Assembly: GCA_001772665.1 (NCBI GenBank)
Contig: MEVH01000015.1
Coordinates: 13,223-50,283, forward strand
DNA from: a candidate division WWE3 bacterium RIFCSPLOWO2_01_FULL_39_13
GTDB lineage: Bacteria > Patescibacteriota > WWE3 > 2-01-FULL-39-13
Length of the DNA: 37,061 nt
Reading direction: 5' to 3'
How positions within the stretch are numbered: position 1 is the first letter of the stretch; each line of letters begins with the position of its first letter. Positions 37,019 to 37,061 of the stretch are shown piece by piece. The position numbers were made by a program, and so were the translations under genes. Below the pieces are notes generated by a model. The model saw only the letters and a program-made list of their open reading frames with translations, made no database searches and had not been told where the DNA came from.

Positions 37019-37061
37019 ATGAAAGATTTCATCCTGTCCAAGGAGGAGTGCAACATACTAT
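37019..37061 (+). CDS. Start of an unidentified gene running off the right edge (MKDFILSKEECNIL...)
   Basis: ATG 6 nt after a TAAAAT -10-like box, matching the start architecture elsewhere in the window. Confidence 0.4.
   Translation, partial: MKDFILSKEECNIL

Overview
37 kb bacterial window that reads like a Candidate Phyla Radiation (Patescibacteria) genome (inference from compact genes, a PrgI/VirB4 locus and many small CPR-type families; taxonomy not tested). It carries the origin region (dnaA | rpmH-rnpA-yidD-yidC-jag-dnaN), groES-groEL, valS, nusA-infB, a PrgI/VirB4-type secretion locus, two toxin-antitoxin-like pairs (MntA/HepT-like and AbrB/PIN), cell-envelope glycan genes and assorted accessory genes. 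The most unusual features are: (1) a tRNA-Phe/tRNA-Cys cluster in which each intact tRNA is accompanied by shortened tRNA-like copies; in all of them the segment from just 3' of the anticodon to the T-loop is replaced by the same 15-nt hairpin, and a GIY-YIG nuclease gene sits between two tRNA-Cys-like units; (2) a 154-bp multi-hairpin repeat present twice (153/154 identical), one copy interrupting a YdjM-like membrane hydrolase gene with an apparent TTAT target duplication and a frame-preserving 147-nt net insertion, the other lying between rpmH and dnaA; (3) a pervasive architecture of -10 box, then 6-7 nt, then start codon, suggesting widespread leaderless mRNAs. Decayed genes (YdjM-like, cupin, CYTH frameshift, AAA+ with an in-frame stop) and perfect palindromes near the right edge are also noted. 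All calls are from reading the sequence and the supplied ORF track; no searches were run.
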